Of a stretch of 64,000 nt of DNA, positions 34,984 to 43,497 are shown in pieces (the stretch's first letter is position 1; every line of letters begins with the position of its first letter). The notes beneath the pieces are model-generated. The model had not been told where the DNA came from. It made no database searches and worked only from the letters and a program-made list of their open reading frames with translations. This DNA is from Bacillota bacterium (GTDB lineage: Bacteria > Bacillota > Clostridia > Oscillospirales > Ruminococcaceae): contig JAEWRN010000015.1 in the NCBI GenBank assembly GCA_023460035.1, positions 4,008-68,007 on the forward strand. The letters are read 5' to 3'. The translations under genes were made by a program, and so were the position numbers.

Positions 34984-36055
34984 TCGGTTCTTCCTTTCTT
35001 TCCAGTGCAAGGTCCATCAGCCGGCAAAGCAGCTCGCCGTAGGTCATCCCCGTTTCAATCATCAGTTTGGGGTACATGCTGATACTGGTAAAACCGGGCA
35101 GGGTGTTGATCTCGTTCAGCAATACCTTGCCGGTGTCTTTTTCCACAAAGAAATCCACCCGCGCAAGCCCGGTGCAGCACAGGGTGCGGTAGGCGCGCAG
35201 CGCAACGGCGCGCACTTCCTCTAATTTTTCGGGCGACAGATGGGCGGGGATAACCACCTTGCTGGTGCCCGCAATATACTTGTCGTCGTAGGTGTAAAAT
35301 TCCTGGCTGGCCAAAATTTCGCCCGGCAGCGTGCCGCTGATTTCGTCGTTGCCAATCACGGCGCACTCGACCTCCTGCCCCTGCACAAACCGCTCAAACA
35401 CAATGCGGCTGTCGTGGGCCAGCGCCAGCTTTACGGCGGCAAACAGCTCTTCTTTGTCGTGGGCCTTGCTGATGCCCACCGAGCTGCCCGCGTTGGCGGG
35501 CTTGACGAAGATCGGCCAGCCCAGCTTTGCCGCCACGCGGTCGGCAATGGCGTCCATGTCGTCCAGCTCGGCGCGGGTCATGTAGTCCCACTCGCAGCGG
35601 GGGATGCCCGCCGCGTCCATCACTAAATTTGCGGCGGCTTTATCCATGCACAGCGCGCTGGATAATACCCCGCAGCCGACATATGGCAGGCCGGAAAGCT
35701 CCAGCAGGCCCTGCACCGTGCCGTCCTCGCCGCCGCGCCCGTGCAGCACGGGGAACACGACGTCAATTTTTTGCAGCACAAACTGCCCTTCAATGCACTT
35801 GACCAGCCCGCGGTCGGTCGTATCGGGGCTGAGAAAAGCGGGCACGCAGTCGGCCGCGGTTTCCCAGCTGCCGTCGGCCAGCCGTTCAACGGGGCCGGGG
35901 TAATACAGCCAGCGCCCCTTTTTGGTGATGCCCACCGGGATAATTTCATATTGATCGGCCGGAATGTTGCGGATGACCGAAGTTGCCGAGAGCAGTGAGA
36001 CCTCGTGTTCACTTGAAACGCCGCCAAACAGCACGCAGACCTTCCTTTTCGCCAT
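34976..36055 (-). CDS. ddl: D-alanine--D-alanine ligase
   Basis: The 359-residue ATP-grasp enzyme has the N-terminal VLFGGVSSEHEVSLLSA motif, PVLHGRGGEDGTVQG, the GSSVGISKA phosphate loop, FYTYDDKYIAG (the Tyr of the omega-loop, consistent with D-Ala-D-Ala rather than D-Ala-D-Lac specificity) and the metal-binding LLNEINTLPGFT. It makes the dipeptide for peptidoglycan stems. The ATG at 36055 follows GGAGG. It is first in the operon ddl-murI-DUF1934-argS. Confidence 0.95.
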   Translation of the reverse strand: MAKRKVCVLFGGVSSEHEVSLLSATSVIRNIPADQYEIIPVGITKKGRWLYYPGPVERLADGSWETAADCVPAFLSPDTTDRGLVKCIEGQFVLQKIDVVFPVLHGRGGEDGTVQGLLELSGLPYVGCGVLSSALCMDKAAANLVMDAAGIPRCEWDYMTRAELDDMDAIADRVAAKLGWPIFVKPANAGSSVGISKAHDKEELFAAVKLALAHDSRIVFERFVQGQEVECAVIGNDEISGTLPGEILASQEFYTYDDKYIAGTSKVVIPAHLSPEKLEEVRAVALRAYRTLCCTGLARVDFFVEKDTGKVLLNEINTLPGFTSISMYPKLMIETGMTYGELLCRLMDLALERKEEPNG

Positions 36056-36128
36056 AAAAAGCCTCCAGATCACAAGACCGCGCGGGCACAAACTACCACG
36101 TCGCGGCCAAAAATGCAGATACAAATAT

Positions 36129-36157
36129 ATAATAACACACGCGCGTTATAATGAAAA
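36129..36157 (-). promoter_or_regulatory. Predicted promoter of the ddl operon
   Basis: On the minus strand TTTTCA (36152-36157) and TATTAT (36129-36134) are 17 bases apart, about 75 bases before the ddl start. Confidence 0.5.
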
Positions 36158-36263
36158 GAGTAAAAACTGCCGGTTTGCAGCGGGTTTCGCAGGCAAAAAA
36201 CAGCGAAAATCGCTTGTACAAGCGGCCACAGCCCAAAAAACGCCAGTTTTTTTGCCCCGCGGC

Positions 36264-36292
36264 TTGACGCGCCGTGCCCGCTGTGTTATAGT
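36264..36292 (+). promoter_or_regulatory. Predicted promoter of rpmG-secE-nusG
   Basis: TTGACG (36264-36269) and TATAGT (36287-36292) are 17 bases apart. The roughly 150-base leader that follows contains a U-rich hairpin (GTCT 36311-36314 pairing near 36347-36350) of unknown role. Confidence 0.75.
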
Positions 36293-36445
36293 TAGGTTAC
36301 CTCTTTGCAGGTCTATTTTTTTGTGCCCGTTTTTTGGGGCAAAAACAGACCCGCTAGTTCAAAAAAGAGGGAGGCCAGCCCCGCCCGAGGCCCGTTTTGG
36401 GCAGTGGCAGGGGCGAAACGAACCGTTTAATGGAGGTGCCGAAGA

Positions 36446-36595
36446 ATGAGAGTCAAGATTACCCTTGCATGCACAGAGTGCAAACAGCGCAACTACAACA
36501 CGATGAAGAACAAGAAAAACAGCCCTGACCGGCTGGAAATGAACAAGTATTGCCGCTTCTGCAAGAAACACACGCTTCACAGGGAGACCAAATAA
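36446..36595 (+). CDS. rpmG: 50S ribosomal protein L33
   Basis: The 49-residue protein starts MRVKITLACTECKQRNY and ends HRETK. It carries the zinc-binding pairs CTEC (9-12) and CRFC (36-39), so it is the C+ form of L33. The RBS GGAGG is 9 bases upstream. Position before secE-nusG is the usual order in Firmicutes. Confidence 0.95.
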   Translation: MRVKITLACTECKQRNYNTMKNKKNSPDRLEMNKYCRFCKKHTLHRETK

Positions 36596-36613
36596 GAAAG
36601 GCGGAGAAGAGCT

Positions 36614-36892
36614 ATGGCTGAAAACGCTGAAAAAGTCACGAAGGCAGCAAAGCCTGCCAAGGTTGACAAAAAAGAGAAGAAGCCGTTCTTCCTTATCCGT
36701 TTCTTTCGGTCGTTTACAAAGTTTTTCCGCGATACGCACACCGAAATGAAAAAGATTGTCTGGCCCACCCAAAAGCAGGTTATCAACAACTCGCTGGTGG
36801 TCATCGCCGTGGTTATCATCTGCGGTGTAGTGATTTTCGGTCTGGACAACCTGTTCGGCTTTATCCTGACGTGGGTTCTGCGCAAGGGTTAA
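36614..36892 (+). CDS. secE: Protein translocase subunit SecE
   Basis: The 92-residue protein has a Lys-rich cytosolic N-terminus (1-40), the conserved amphipathic stretch HTEMKKIVWPTQKQVINNS, and one membrane helix (about 62-85). SecE clamps SecY in the protein-conducting channel. Located between rpmG and nusG, as in most bacteria. Confidence 0.95.
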   Translation: MAENAEKVTKAAKPAKVDKKEKKPFFLIRFFRSFTKFFRDTHTEMKKIVWPTQKQVINNSLVVIAVVIICGVVIFGLDNLFGFILTWVLRKG

Positions 36893-36922
36893 GCAGCCCG
36901 ACTAAGGAAAGGGGAGACCAAA

Positions 36923-37441
36923 ATGGCGCAAGAGGGTCTTTGGTATGTTGTGCATACTTATTCAGGCTATGAAAACAAGGTTGCGCAAAACCTCGAGACA
37001 CTGGTAGAAAACCAGCGGCTTCACGACCTGATTCAGGAAGTTAAGGTGCCAACCGAGATCGTCCCCGAAATCAAGGACGGTGTCAAGCGCGAGGTAGAGC
37101 GCAAGTTGTTCCCCGGTTATGTATTGGTCAAAATGATCATGACCGACGATTCCTGGTATGTTGTGCGCAACATCCGCGGGGTGACCGGTTTTGTAGGCCC
37201 GTCCTCAAAACCCGTGCCCCTCACCCAGACAGAGGTGGACGCCCTTGGCGTGGAAACACGCGAGGCGACGGTCGACTATCAGGTGGGTGACAATGTCGAG
37301 GTGACTGCCGGCCCGCTGGAAGGCTTTATCGGCCTGGTGGAAAGCATCGACATGGAAAAACAAAAGGTCAAAGTCAAGGTTTCTATGTTCGGCCGCGAAA
37401 CGTCGACAGAAATGGACTTTACGCAGGTGAAACCCCTGTAA
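36923..37441 (+). CDS. nusG: Transcription termination/antitermination protein NusG
   Basis: The 172-residue protein has the NGN domain (WYVVHTYSGYENKVAQNL at the start; FPGYVLVKM) and a C-terminal KOW domain (VTAGPLEGFIGLVESID). NusG binds RNA polymerase and couples it to ribosomes or Rho. RBS AAAGGGGAG. A weak terminator-like hairpin separates it from rplK. Confidence 0.96.
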   Translation: MAQEGLWYVVHTYSGYENKVAQNLETLVENQRLHDLIQEVKVPTEIVPEIKDGVKREVERKLFPGYVLVKMIMTDDSWYVVRNIRGVTGFVGPSSKPVPLTQTEVDALGVETREATVDYQVGDNVEVTAGPLEGFIGLVESIDMEKQKVKVKVSMFGRETSTEMDFTQVKPL

Positions 37442-37453
37442 CAACAATTTTGT

Positions 37454-37479
37454 AAAAAGCCGTGCCTTGCGCGGTTTTT
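37454..37479 (+). terminator. Terminator-like hairpin between nusG and rplK
   Basis: A 6-bp GC stem (one G-U) flanked by five A's and five T's lies 13 bases after nusG. It probably lowers read-through and sets nusG apart from the L11-L1 genes. Confidence 0.6.
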
Positions 37480-37502
37480 GAGTGGATCCCCGTGTGGGGT
37501 CC

Positions 37503-37542
37503 GTGGGAGGAAGAGGGTGGTCCTCTTCCGCTAAGGAACCAC
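37503..37542 (+). promoter_or_regulatory. Structured leader before rplK
   Basis: An 8-bp perfect stem (37509-37516 / 37522-37529) sits inside an outer GTGG/CCAC pairing (37503-37506 / 37539-37542), ending 9 bases before the rplK RBS. It may be a ribosomal-protein or processing element; no known family was recognised. Confidence 0.45.
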
Positions 37543-37563
37543 AATTTTTTGGAGGTGCAAACA

Positions 37564-37989
37564 ATGGCTCAGAAGGTAGTGGGGTATATTAAACTCCAGA
37601 TTCCCGCCGGCAAGGCGACCCCGGCACCGCCTGTTGGCCCGGCTCTCGGTCAGCATGGCGTGAACATCATGTCGTTTACAAAAGAATTCAACGAGCGTAC
37701 CCAGAAAGATATCGGCTACATCATCCCGGTTGTCATCACCGTGTATGCAGACCGCTCGTTCAGCTTTATCACCAAAACTCCTCCGGCCCCTGTCCTGATT
37801 AAAAAGGCCTGCGGGATCGAGTCCGGCTCCAGTGTGCCGAACAAGACCAAGGTTGCGACCATCACAAAGGATCAGCTGCGTGAGATCGCCCAGACCAAGA
37901 TGCCCGACCTGAACGCATCCTCGGTTGAAAGCGCAATGTCGATGATTGCCGGCACCTGCCGCAGCATGGGCGTTACCGTCGCCGAGTAA
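37564..37989 (+). CDS. rplK: 50S ribosomal protein L11
   Basis: The 141-residue protein starts MAQKVVGYIKLQIPAGKATP and has PPVGPALGQHGVNIMSF and the C-terminal RNA-binding domain with GTCRSMGVTV. It forms the GTPase-associated centre with 23S rRNA and L10/L12. The ATG at 37564 follows GGAGG; the open frame extends upstream through the leader hairpin and is not coding. Confidence 0.96.
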   Translation: MAQKVVGYIKLQIPAGKATPAPPVGPALGQHGVNIMSFTKEFNERTQKDIGYIIPVVITVYADRSFSFITKTPPAPVLIKKACGIESGSSVPNKTKVATITKDQLREIAQTKMPDLNASSVESAMSMIAGTCRSMGVTVAE

Positions 37990-38047
37990 CAGTACAGACC
38001 CGCCATCAGTGGGAGGAAATTTCCGATATACCACAGGAGGATAAACT

Positions 38048-38743
38048 ATGAAACATGGTAAAAAGTACGTCGACTCAGCCAAGCTGATCGACCGCACCAA
38101 AGCATATGATGCCGAAGAGGCTCTGGCGCTGTGCTGCCAGAGCGCGAAGGCGAAATTTGATGAGACTGTTGAGCTGCATGTGCGTCTTGGCGTTGACAGC
38201 CGTCACGCCGACCAGCAGGTGCGCGGCGCAGTTGTGCTGCCCCACGGCACCGGCAAAAACGTGCGTGTTATTGTCATCGCAAAGGGCGACGCTGCCAAAG
38301 CGGCAGAGGAAGCCGGCGCAATGATGGTGGGCGACGAAGAGCTGGCCGCCAAAATCCAGAACGAAGGCTTTATCGACTTTGACGTGCTGATCACCACCCC
38401 GAACATGATGGGTGTCGTTGGCCGTCTTGGTAAAGTGCTTGGCCCCCGCGGCCTGATGCCGAACCCGAAGGCCGGCACCGTGACCATGGACGTGGGCAAG
38501 GCAGTTGCCGAAGCCAAAGCCGGTAAGATTGAGTACCGTCTTGACAAGGCCAATATCATCCATGTGCCTATTGGCCGCGCTTCGTTTGGCGCCGAGAAAC
38601 TGGGCGACAACCTGAAGACCGTTATGGATGCAATCGTCAAGGCGAAACCCGCCGCGGCGAAAGGCCAGTACATCAAAAGCGCTACCATTGCAGCGACAAT
38701 GGGCCCTGGCATTCGGCTGAACAGCACCCGCTACGGCGCCTGA
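38048..38743 (+). CDS. rplA: 50S ribosomal protein L1
   Basis: The 231-residue protein has the family pattern GKKYVDSAKLIDRTKAY at the start, the LGPRGLMPNPKAGTVT signature, and IEYRLDKANIIHVPIG. It forms the L1 stalk of the large subunit and may repress its own operon. RBS GGAGG. The gene is followed by a new promoter for rplJ-rplL. Confidence 0.96.
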   Translation: MKHGKKYVDSAKLIDRTKAYDAEEALALCCQSAKAKFDETVELHVRLGVDSRHADQQVRGAVVLPHGTGKNVRVIVIAKGDAAKAAEEAGAMMVGDEELAAKIQNEGFIDFDVLITTPNMMGVVGRLGKVLGPRGLMPNPKAGTVTMDVGKAVAEAKAGKIEYRLDKANIIHVPIGRASFGAEKLGDNLKTVMDAIVKAKPAAAKGQYIKSATIAATMGPGIRLNSTRYGA

Positions 38744-38747
38744 GTGC

Positions 38748-38776
38748 TTGACAAACCCCGCGCAATGGGGTAAAAT
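38748..38776 (+). promoter_or_regulatory. Promoter of rplJ-rplL
   Basis: A consensus TTGACA (38748-38753) and TAAAAT (38771-38776) are separated by 17 bases, right after rplA. Confidence 0.88.
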
Positions 38777-38782
38777 AGCAAT

Positions 38783-38913
38783 GCTGTCCAAAGACAGCAG
38801 GTCTTTTTAAAAAGATAAAGGGGTTTTGCCCCTGCCTGCCGAGGATCGCGCCAACATTACGTTGTAATGATTTGCGCCTCTTCTCGGCTTGCCGGGAAGA
38901 GGCTTTTTTATGT
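38783..38913 (+). promoter_or_regulatory. Ribosomal protein L10 leader with attenuator
   Basis: The leader has the L10 hallmarks CCAAAGACAGCAGG near 38788 and CCTGCCGAGG near 38834, expected to form the kink-turn that binds L10-(L12)4. It ends in a 12-bp stem (38876-38887 / 38892-38903) followed by seven T's, i.e. an intrinsic terminator within the leader. Excess L10 would favour termination. Confidence 0.88.
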
Positions 38914-38946
38914 ATTTTTGAATGCAGTGAAATGAGGTGAAAACAT

Positions 38947-39459
38947 ATGCCAAGTGAGAAGGTTTTATCTGAAAAGAAAGCCTACGTAGAAGAGCTTGCT
39001 GCGAAGATCAAATCATCGGTCGCCGGTGTTGTTGTGGATTACAAGGGCATCAGCGTGGCTGACGATACCAAGCTGCGCCGCGAGCTGCGCGAGGCGGGTG
39101 TGGAGTACGCTGTTGTGAAAAACACAATGCTGCGTTTCGCCATTTCCGACCTGGGGTATACCGAAATGGAAAGTGCACTGGAGGGTTCTACCGCCATTGC
39201 AATTTCGAATGAGGATCCCATCGCCGCTGCGAAGGTTCTCGGCAAATTTGCCGAGGCTTCTAAGGGTAAGTTCTCCATCAAAGCCGGTTACATGGAAGGC
39301 AAAGCGATGAGCAGTGACGAAGTCATGGCGCTTTCCAAGCTGCCGGGCAAGCAGGAGCTGCTGTCGATGCTGTGCTCCGCGCTGCAGGGCAACATCCGCG
39401 GCCTGGCGGTCGCACTCAATGCTATTGCCGAAAAGAACGGCGAGGGCGACGCGGCCTGA
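38947..39459 (+). CDS. rplJ: 50S ribosomal protein L10
   Basis: The 170-residue protein has KIKSSVAGVVVDYKGISVADDTKLRRELREAGVEY-like N-terminal rRNA-binding sequence and the helical C-terminal part that anchors L7/L12 dimers. It is the base of the ribosomal stalk. The gene follows the L10 leader and is 54 bases before rplL. Confidence 0.96.
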   Translation: MPSEKVLSEKKAYVEELAAKIKSSVAGVVVDYKGISVADDTKLRRELREAGVEYAVVKNTMLRFAISDLGYTEMESALEGSTAIAISNEDPIAAAKVLGKFAEASKGKFSIKAGYMEGKAMSSDEVMALSKLPGKQELLSMLCSALQGNIRGLAVALNAIAEKNGEGDAA

Positions 39460-39513
39460 ACGACAGAGCCGCGAACACAATTTTAAAAATTATTATGTTG
39501 GAGGGACAACACT

Positions 39514-39885
39514 ATGGCTTCCGAGAAAATCACAAAATTTGTTGAAGACATCAAGACCCTGTCCGTTCTCGAGTTGAACGAGCTGGTCAAAGCAATCGAA
39601 GAGGAGTTTGGCGTTTCCGCTGCTGCTCCCGTTGTTGTTGCCGGCGGCGCTGCCGCTGCTGCTGTTGAGGAGAAGACCGAGTTCGACGTCATCCTCGCTG
39701 AAGTTGGCGCAAACAAGATGGCTGTCATCAAGACGGTCAAAGAAGTTACCGGTCTCGGCCTGAAAGAGGCAAAAGAGCTGGTTGACACCGCACCGAAGCC
39801 CATCAAAGAGGCTGCTTCGAAGGCGGATGCCGAAGACATCAAAAAGAAACTGGAAGAGGCCGGCGCGAAAGTCGAGCTCAAATAA
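39514..39885 (+). CDS. rplL: 50S ribosomal protein L7/L12
   Basis: The 123-residue protein has the N-terminal dimerisation helices, an Ala/Gly/Val-rich hinge (about 40-52) and the globular C-terminal domain with KMAVIKTVKEVTGLGLKEAKELVDTAP. It recruits translation factors. RBS GGAGGG. Ends the operon. Confidence 0.97.
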   Translation: MASEKITKFVEDIKTLSVLELNELVKAIEEEFGVSAAAPVVVAGGAAAAAVEEKTEFDVILAEVGANKMAVIKTVKEVTGLGLKEAKELVDTAPKPIKEAASKADAEDIKKKLEEAGAKVELK

Positions 39886-39900
39886 GTTTCATTGCATTCA

Positions 39901-39938
39901 AAAAAGAGAGCCACGGCAACTGCCGTGGCTCTCTTTTT
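39901..39938 (+). terminator. Terminator of rplJ-rplL
   Basis: A perfect 18-bp stem (39901-39918 / 39921-39938) includes flanking A- and T-runs. Confidence 0.92.
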
Positions 39939-40021
39939 GTGCTGCCCGCGCAGGGCGAAAAGGTCTGCCGCTGCACCTGTGCAGAACATTTTATTTTTTT
40001 TAATACCCCGTTAAAATCGTA

Positions 40022-40051
40022 TTGACAGACACAGAGAAGCAGGGATATATT
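40022..40051 (+). promoter_or_regulatory. Putative promoter of the SEDS/dynamin cluster and long leader
   Basis: A consensus TTGACA (40022-40027) and TATATT (40046-40051) are 18 bases apart. This leaves a leader of about 235 bases before 40294. Near its end (about 40202-40233) a GCCGC/GCGGC hairpin is followed by six T's, a possible attenuator. The gap 39939-40293 is clearly more AT-rich than its surroundings and holds no other gene that I can see. Confidence 0.6.
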
Positions 40052-40293
40052 TATAAAGATAATCCATATAGTGGGTAAGATAAAAATGTATCAAACAGGC
40101 ATTTATAGCCGCTTGATGTGCGCTTGCCTTGTTGACACTACACGATAAATGTTAGCCTGAAATGGTATTTGTTGCAAAATAGCAGGTAGTCAAAATATAC
40201 TGCCGCACAGCAACAAAGGCGGCGGCTTTTTTGATTAAAGAATAGGCAGACCCCTTTGTTTTTCAGCAGATTAATTTTGGGGAGGGATTCGTT

Positions 40294-41160
40294 TTGCGGT
40301 TACCCGGCAAGTTTGCGCATGCCCCTCAAAATAGGCACCCCGAGGGGGCAATGAAAGCAGGACAGCCCGCTGCGCCACACGAAGAGCATCTGACTGCGGG
40401 GTGCAGTGAGACAAGTGCGCCTAAAAAAGGGCCAAAGGGCGGGCCTGACGGCAGTAAAGCGAACGGTGCTGCGGTGTTTGCCACAACAGGCGGCCACCGC
40501 GCGCCGGCACATCACCAGTACCCCGACAGGCCGCTGCTTGCGCTTGTGGCGGGCTTGTTTTTCTTGGGCCAGCTGTTGAAGTTTTCCCTTGGCCAGCCGG
40601 GTGAAGCTGAAAAACAGCTGTTGATTGCTGTCCTTGCAGTTGCGGTATGGTGCGCAGCTTATTTTGTCGGCTTTACCGTGCTGGGCAAGGCCCCAAAACT
40701 TCTATTTTTAGCCCTTTGTGCGGTGACGGTTGCCGCCTTTTTCTTTAGCAGAAGGTCGCGGGGCATGCCGGTTGACGCAAATTATATTTTGCTGCTGTTC
40801 CCCGCCGTCTATGCGGGGTTTGTTTATGGTATGCGAAACAAAGGCTACCGTGCAATCGTCGTTTGCAGCCTGGTGTTTCTTTTCCCGCTTATCTGTGCGC
40901 TGCTTGTGCCCAACAGCGGGGTCTTTTTTCTTCTTGTGGTTTCTTACCTTGCCATTACAACCGCTGCCGTTGTAAAAGGGTGGTTTCAGGTAAAAAGAAA
41001 GCCGGCCCTGCTGCTGGTCTTTTTGCCCGCGCTGTTTTTTACAGGTACATGGCTGCTGATAGAACTCGTTACCTGTGGTACGGGCAGGCTGGGGGTTGTG
41101 CTGCACCCGGCCCTTGACCCACAGGGGGCCGGCTATGTGGATACGGTCACAAGGCAGTGA
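40294..41160 (+). CDS. SEDS (FtsW/RodA/SpoVE-like) protein, N-terminal half
   Basis: The frame of 288 residues has a long polar N-terminus (1-85, Pro/Gly/Lys-rich) and about six membrane helices, ending ...GAGYVDTVTRQ. SEDS proteins polymerise lipid II into glycan strands. On its own this half lacks the catalytic loop, which lies in the overlapping frame at 41157. The joined length (about 432) equals a normal SEDS protein, so this is either a one-base frameshift or two coupled ORFs. The TTG start follows GGGGAGGG by 8 bases. First gene of the dynamin cluster. Confidence 0.65.
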   Translation: MRLPGKFAHAPQNRHPEGAMKAGQPAAPHEEHLTAGCSETSAPKKGPKGGPDGSKANGAAVFATTGGHRAPAHHQYPDRPLLALVAGLFFLGQLLKFSLGQPGEAEKQLLIAVLAVAVWCAAYFVGFTVLGKAPKLLFLALCAVTVAAFFFSRRSRGMPVDANYILLLFPAVYAGFVYGMRNKGYRAIVVCSLVFLFPLICALLVPNSGVFFLLVVSYLAITTAAVVKGWFQVKRKPALLLVFLPALFFTGTWLLIELVTCGTGRLGVVLHPALDPQGAGYVDTVTRQ

Positions 41161-41591
41161 TCTCTGCCGCAAGGCTTGTGGGCAAAGGACGGCCGGTTGA
41201 GGGGGTCGCGGCAAACGAAATAGCGCAGGCGCTGCCGGGCATACGCACCGACCACCTGTTAACGTATGTAACCTACCTGTTTGGCTGGGTCGCTTTGGTT
41301 GCAATAGCCGCGTTGTTTGTGGCGGTGATCGCCCGTGCGGCGGTATTGTGTAAACGGCAAAAAAGCCCGCTTGCGCAGCTCGTCGCGGTTGCGATAATCA
41401 CAGCACCGGCAGCCCAGGTACTATTGTATGTTATGACGAACCTGGGGTTTTCACTTTTTCAAGTGCCCTCGCTGCCCCTGATTGCCGGTGGGGGGCTTGC
41501 GCTTGTTGTGAACATGCTTTTCATGGGGCTGTTGTTTTCAGCCCTAAAAACAGGCACGCGGCAAAAACGCCAGTGTGGCACAGCGCCTTGA
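41157..41591 (+). CDS. SEDS (FtsW/RodA/SpoVE-like) protein, C-terminal half
   Basis: The frame of 144 residues starts at a GTG that overlaps the previous TGA (GTGA). It holds the best SEDS signatures: ISAARLVGKG, then LPGIRTDHLLTYVTYLFGW with Asp32 in the position of the catalytic Asp of FtsW/RodA (TDFIF motif), and three membrane helices ending in the family's GGGLALVVNMLFMGLL. No classical slippery heptamer is seen at the junction. It could be translated by termination-reinitiation, or the pair may be a frameshifted pseudogene or assembly error. The 3' end abuts the first dynamin gene. Confidence 0.65.
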   Translation: MISAARLVGKGRPVEGVAANEIAQALPGIRTDHLLTYVTYLFGWVALVAIAALFVAVIARAAVLCKRQKSPLAQLVAVAIITAPAAQVLLYVMTNLGFSLFQVPSLPLIAGGGLALVVNMLFMGLLFSALKTGTRQKRQCGTAP

Positions 41592-41730
41592 AACAACATG
41601 GCGCCCCATGCCGGCGGCAGAAAAAGAGAAAACCGTTTTTATGGCGATAACAAAGGCCCCGCTGCAGCACAGCGGCCCCCAAAAGCCTTTCGCTAAAATA
41701 ACCTGCCGGGGAAAAGAGAAGTGTAGCGTG

Positions 41731-43497
41731 GTGAAAACATCGTACAAAGTCATCGAATACAGGTTATATGAGGGCCTTGTGCAAATTCAAGGCATGTTAA
41801 ACCTTTTGAAGTTTGACGAAGCGCTTTCAAACGCAGTTGTTGAAGTGAAAGAGCTGATTAAGAGCAAAAAATATAAAATAGCGGTCATGGGCGAATTTAA
41901 GCGGGGCAAAAGCTCGCTGATCAACGCCCTGCTTGGCGCCAGAATTCTGCCCGCAGATGCGACGCCAACCACCGCAACAATCAACCGCATTGTCTATGGC
42001 GAAACACCAGAGTGTGTTGTCACTTATAAAGACGGGCAAGCCCAAAGCATTAAAATCAACGAGCTCTCTGATTATATTGCAAAAATTACCCCAAACGGGC
42101 AGGCAATGGCGATGAAGGTCAAAGAGGCGACGGTTTATTTCCCCACGGTGATCTGTCAAAACCATATCGAGATTATTGACACACCGGGCCTGAACGACGA
42201 CGAAAGAATGACCCGCATCACGATTGATATGGTGAACCAGGTAGACGCGGTAATTCTGCCTGTCCACGCAAGGTTTCCATTCAGCGAGACCGAAATGAAA
42301 TTCGTGTGCCAGCTCATCGAGGCGGATACCATTGACACCGTAGTTTTTGTCGTCACCTTTTTAGACCAGCTGGATGAAGACGATTACGAGTACGACCAGT
42401 TTATGCAGAAAATCAGCGGCAGAATTCAAAGCAGCGTGCTGGAAGAACTGGTAAGGCGCAATGCGGGCGACGAAACTATAAAAAAGGCACATGCTATGCT
42501 GGATGAGCTGAATATCTACGGGATTTCGTCAAAGCTTGCGCTCGACTCGTTTGTTTCAAACAACAGGGACAAGCTGCGGCAAAGCCGGTTTGAAACGTTC
42601 AGCAACGAGCTGACGGGTATTGTAACGGCCCGGCAGACGCAGCATGCGTGCAGCAAAACACTGGGGTGTATGCGCCGCGTTGTGGCGCAAATGCAGCCGC
42701 AGTACGACCAGCGCGTGGCACAGATAAATGGCAAAATGGAAGTACTGCTTTCGCATGGGGAGGCAGTTCAGCAGTACAGCGTGTCAAGTGTGCGCATGCT
42801 CAATGACATCTTTGCCGAAAGCTACCCAAAATGTAAAACTATAATTGCAGAATACAATTCGTATAAAAACGAGATGGTAAAAACCTTTATCGCGTCCCTT
42901 TCTACCGTGCGCATCAATGAAAGTGCGGTAATCAGGCAGGCATTGAAAGCCGCCGCACAAAAAGACGGTGACGCCATGAACCAAACATTACGGCCCGGCA
43001 TTCACCAAAAGCTGTTGCAGGTAATGCAGGCAGATGCGCAGGTAGTGGGTGCGCGGCGCGGGCAGGCACTTTGCGGGCACCTTGCAATGCTGCAAATTGA
43101 AGACCTTTTTGAACTGCAAAGCCTGCCCCGTTTTGCACAGACCGTGCTGGACAACGTCAGCTTTACATGGGCTGCCGACCCGGGGCTGGGCATGAGGGAT
43201 TTGACTAAAATCAATGTCATTGATTCGGTAGTCAACTTGATTGACCTTTCGTTCCGGCAGTATGAAGAACTGTACGAAGGCGCTTTTTCGGCAATCAGGA
43301 AAAACTGGTTTGACACAATACGGGCAAATGCTGCGGCGCTAGAACAAGCGGCCAAAGGCAGAATAGTGCAAAAAAGGCTGGAACAGAGCACCGAGCTGGA
43401 AACATTAAAAAGTAATTATGCGGTTTTGAAAAAAGAGGCTGAGGCCCAGTTGCAAAGCCTTGAAGCGCAGTGGTGTGAATACGAAAACGCGCTTTGA
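41731..43497 (+). CDS. Dynamin-like GTPase 1
   Basis: The large GTPase has P-loop GEFKRGKSS, switch PTTATINR, G3 DTPGLND and a G4-like TFLDQLDE, followed by a long helical stalk to the C-terminus. No strong hydrophobic paddle is visible, unlike GTPase 2. With the GTG start at 41731 it has 588 residues and the P-loop at 54-62. Alternative starts are GTG 41575 (640 residues, overlapping the SEDS frame by 17 bases) and ATG 41641; none has a convincing RBS, and the extra N-terminal residues look non-conserved. Bacterial dynamins bind and remodel membranes. It is separated by 220 bases from the next gene. Confidence 0.82.
   Translation: MKTSYKVIEYRLYEGLVQIQGMLNLLKFDEALSNAVVEVKELIKSKKYKIAVMGEFKRGKSSLINALLGARILPADATPTTATINRIVYGETPECVVTYKDGQAQSIKINELSDYIAKITPNGQAMAMKVKEATVYFPTVICQNHIEIIDTPGLNDDERMTRITIDMVNQVDAVILPVHARFPFSETEMKFVCQLIEADTIDTVVFVVTFLDQLDEDDYEYDQFMQKISGRIQSSVLEELVRRNAGDETIKKAHAMLDELNIYGISSKLALDSFVSNNRDKLRQSRFETFSNELTGIVTARQTQHACSKTLGCMRRVVAQMQPQYDQRVAQINGKMEVLLSHGEAVQQYSVSSVRMLNDIFAESYPKCKTIIAEYNSYKNEMVKTFIASLSTVRINESAVIRQALKAAAQKDGDAMNQTLRPGIHQKLLQVMQADAQVVGARRGQALCGHLAMLQIEDLFELQSLPRFAQTVLDNVSFTWAADPGLGMRDLTKINVIDSVVNLIDLSFRQYEELYEGAFSAIRKNWFDTIRANAAALEQAAKGRIVQKRLEQSTELETLKSNYAVLKKEAEAQLQSLEAQWCEYENAL

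Noticed and set aside
41145..41165. Programmed -1 frameshift signal at the SEDS junction
   Set aside because: No X-XXY-YYZ slippery heptamer or clear downstream pseudoknot was found; GTGA reinitiation or a mutation is simpler.
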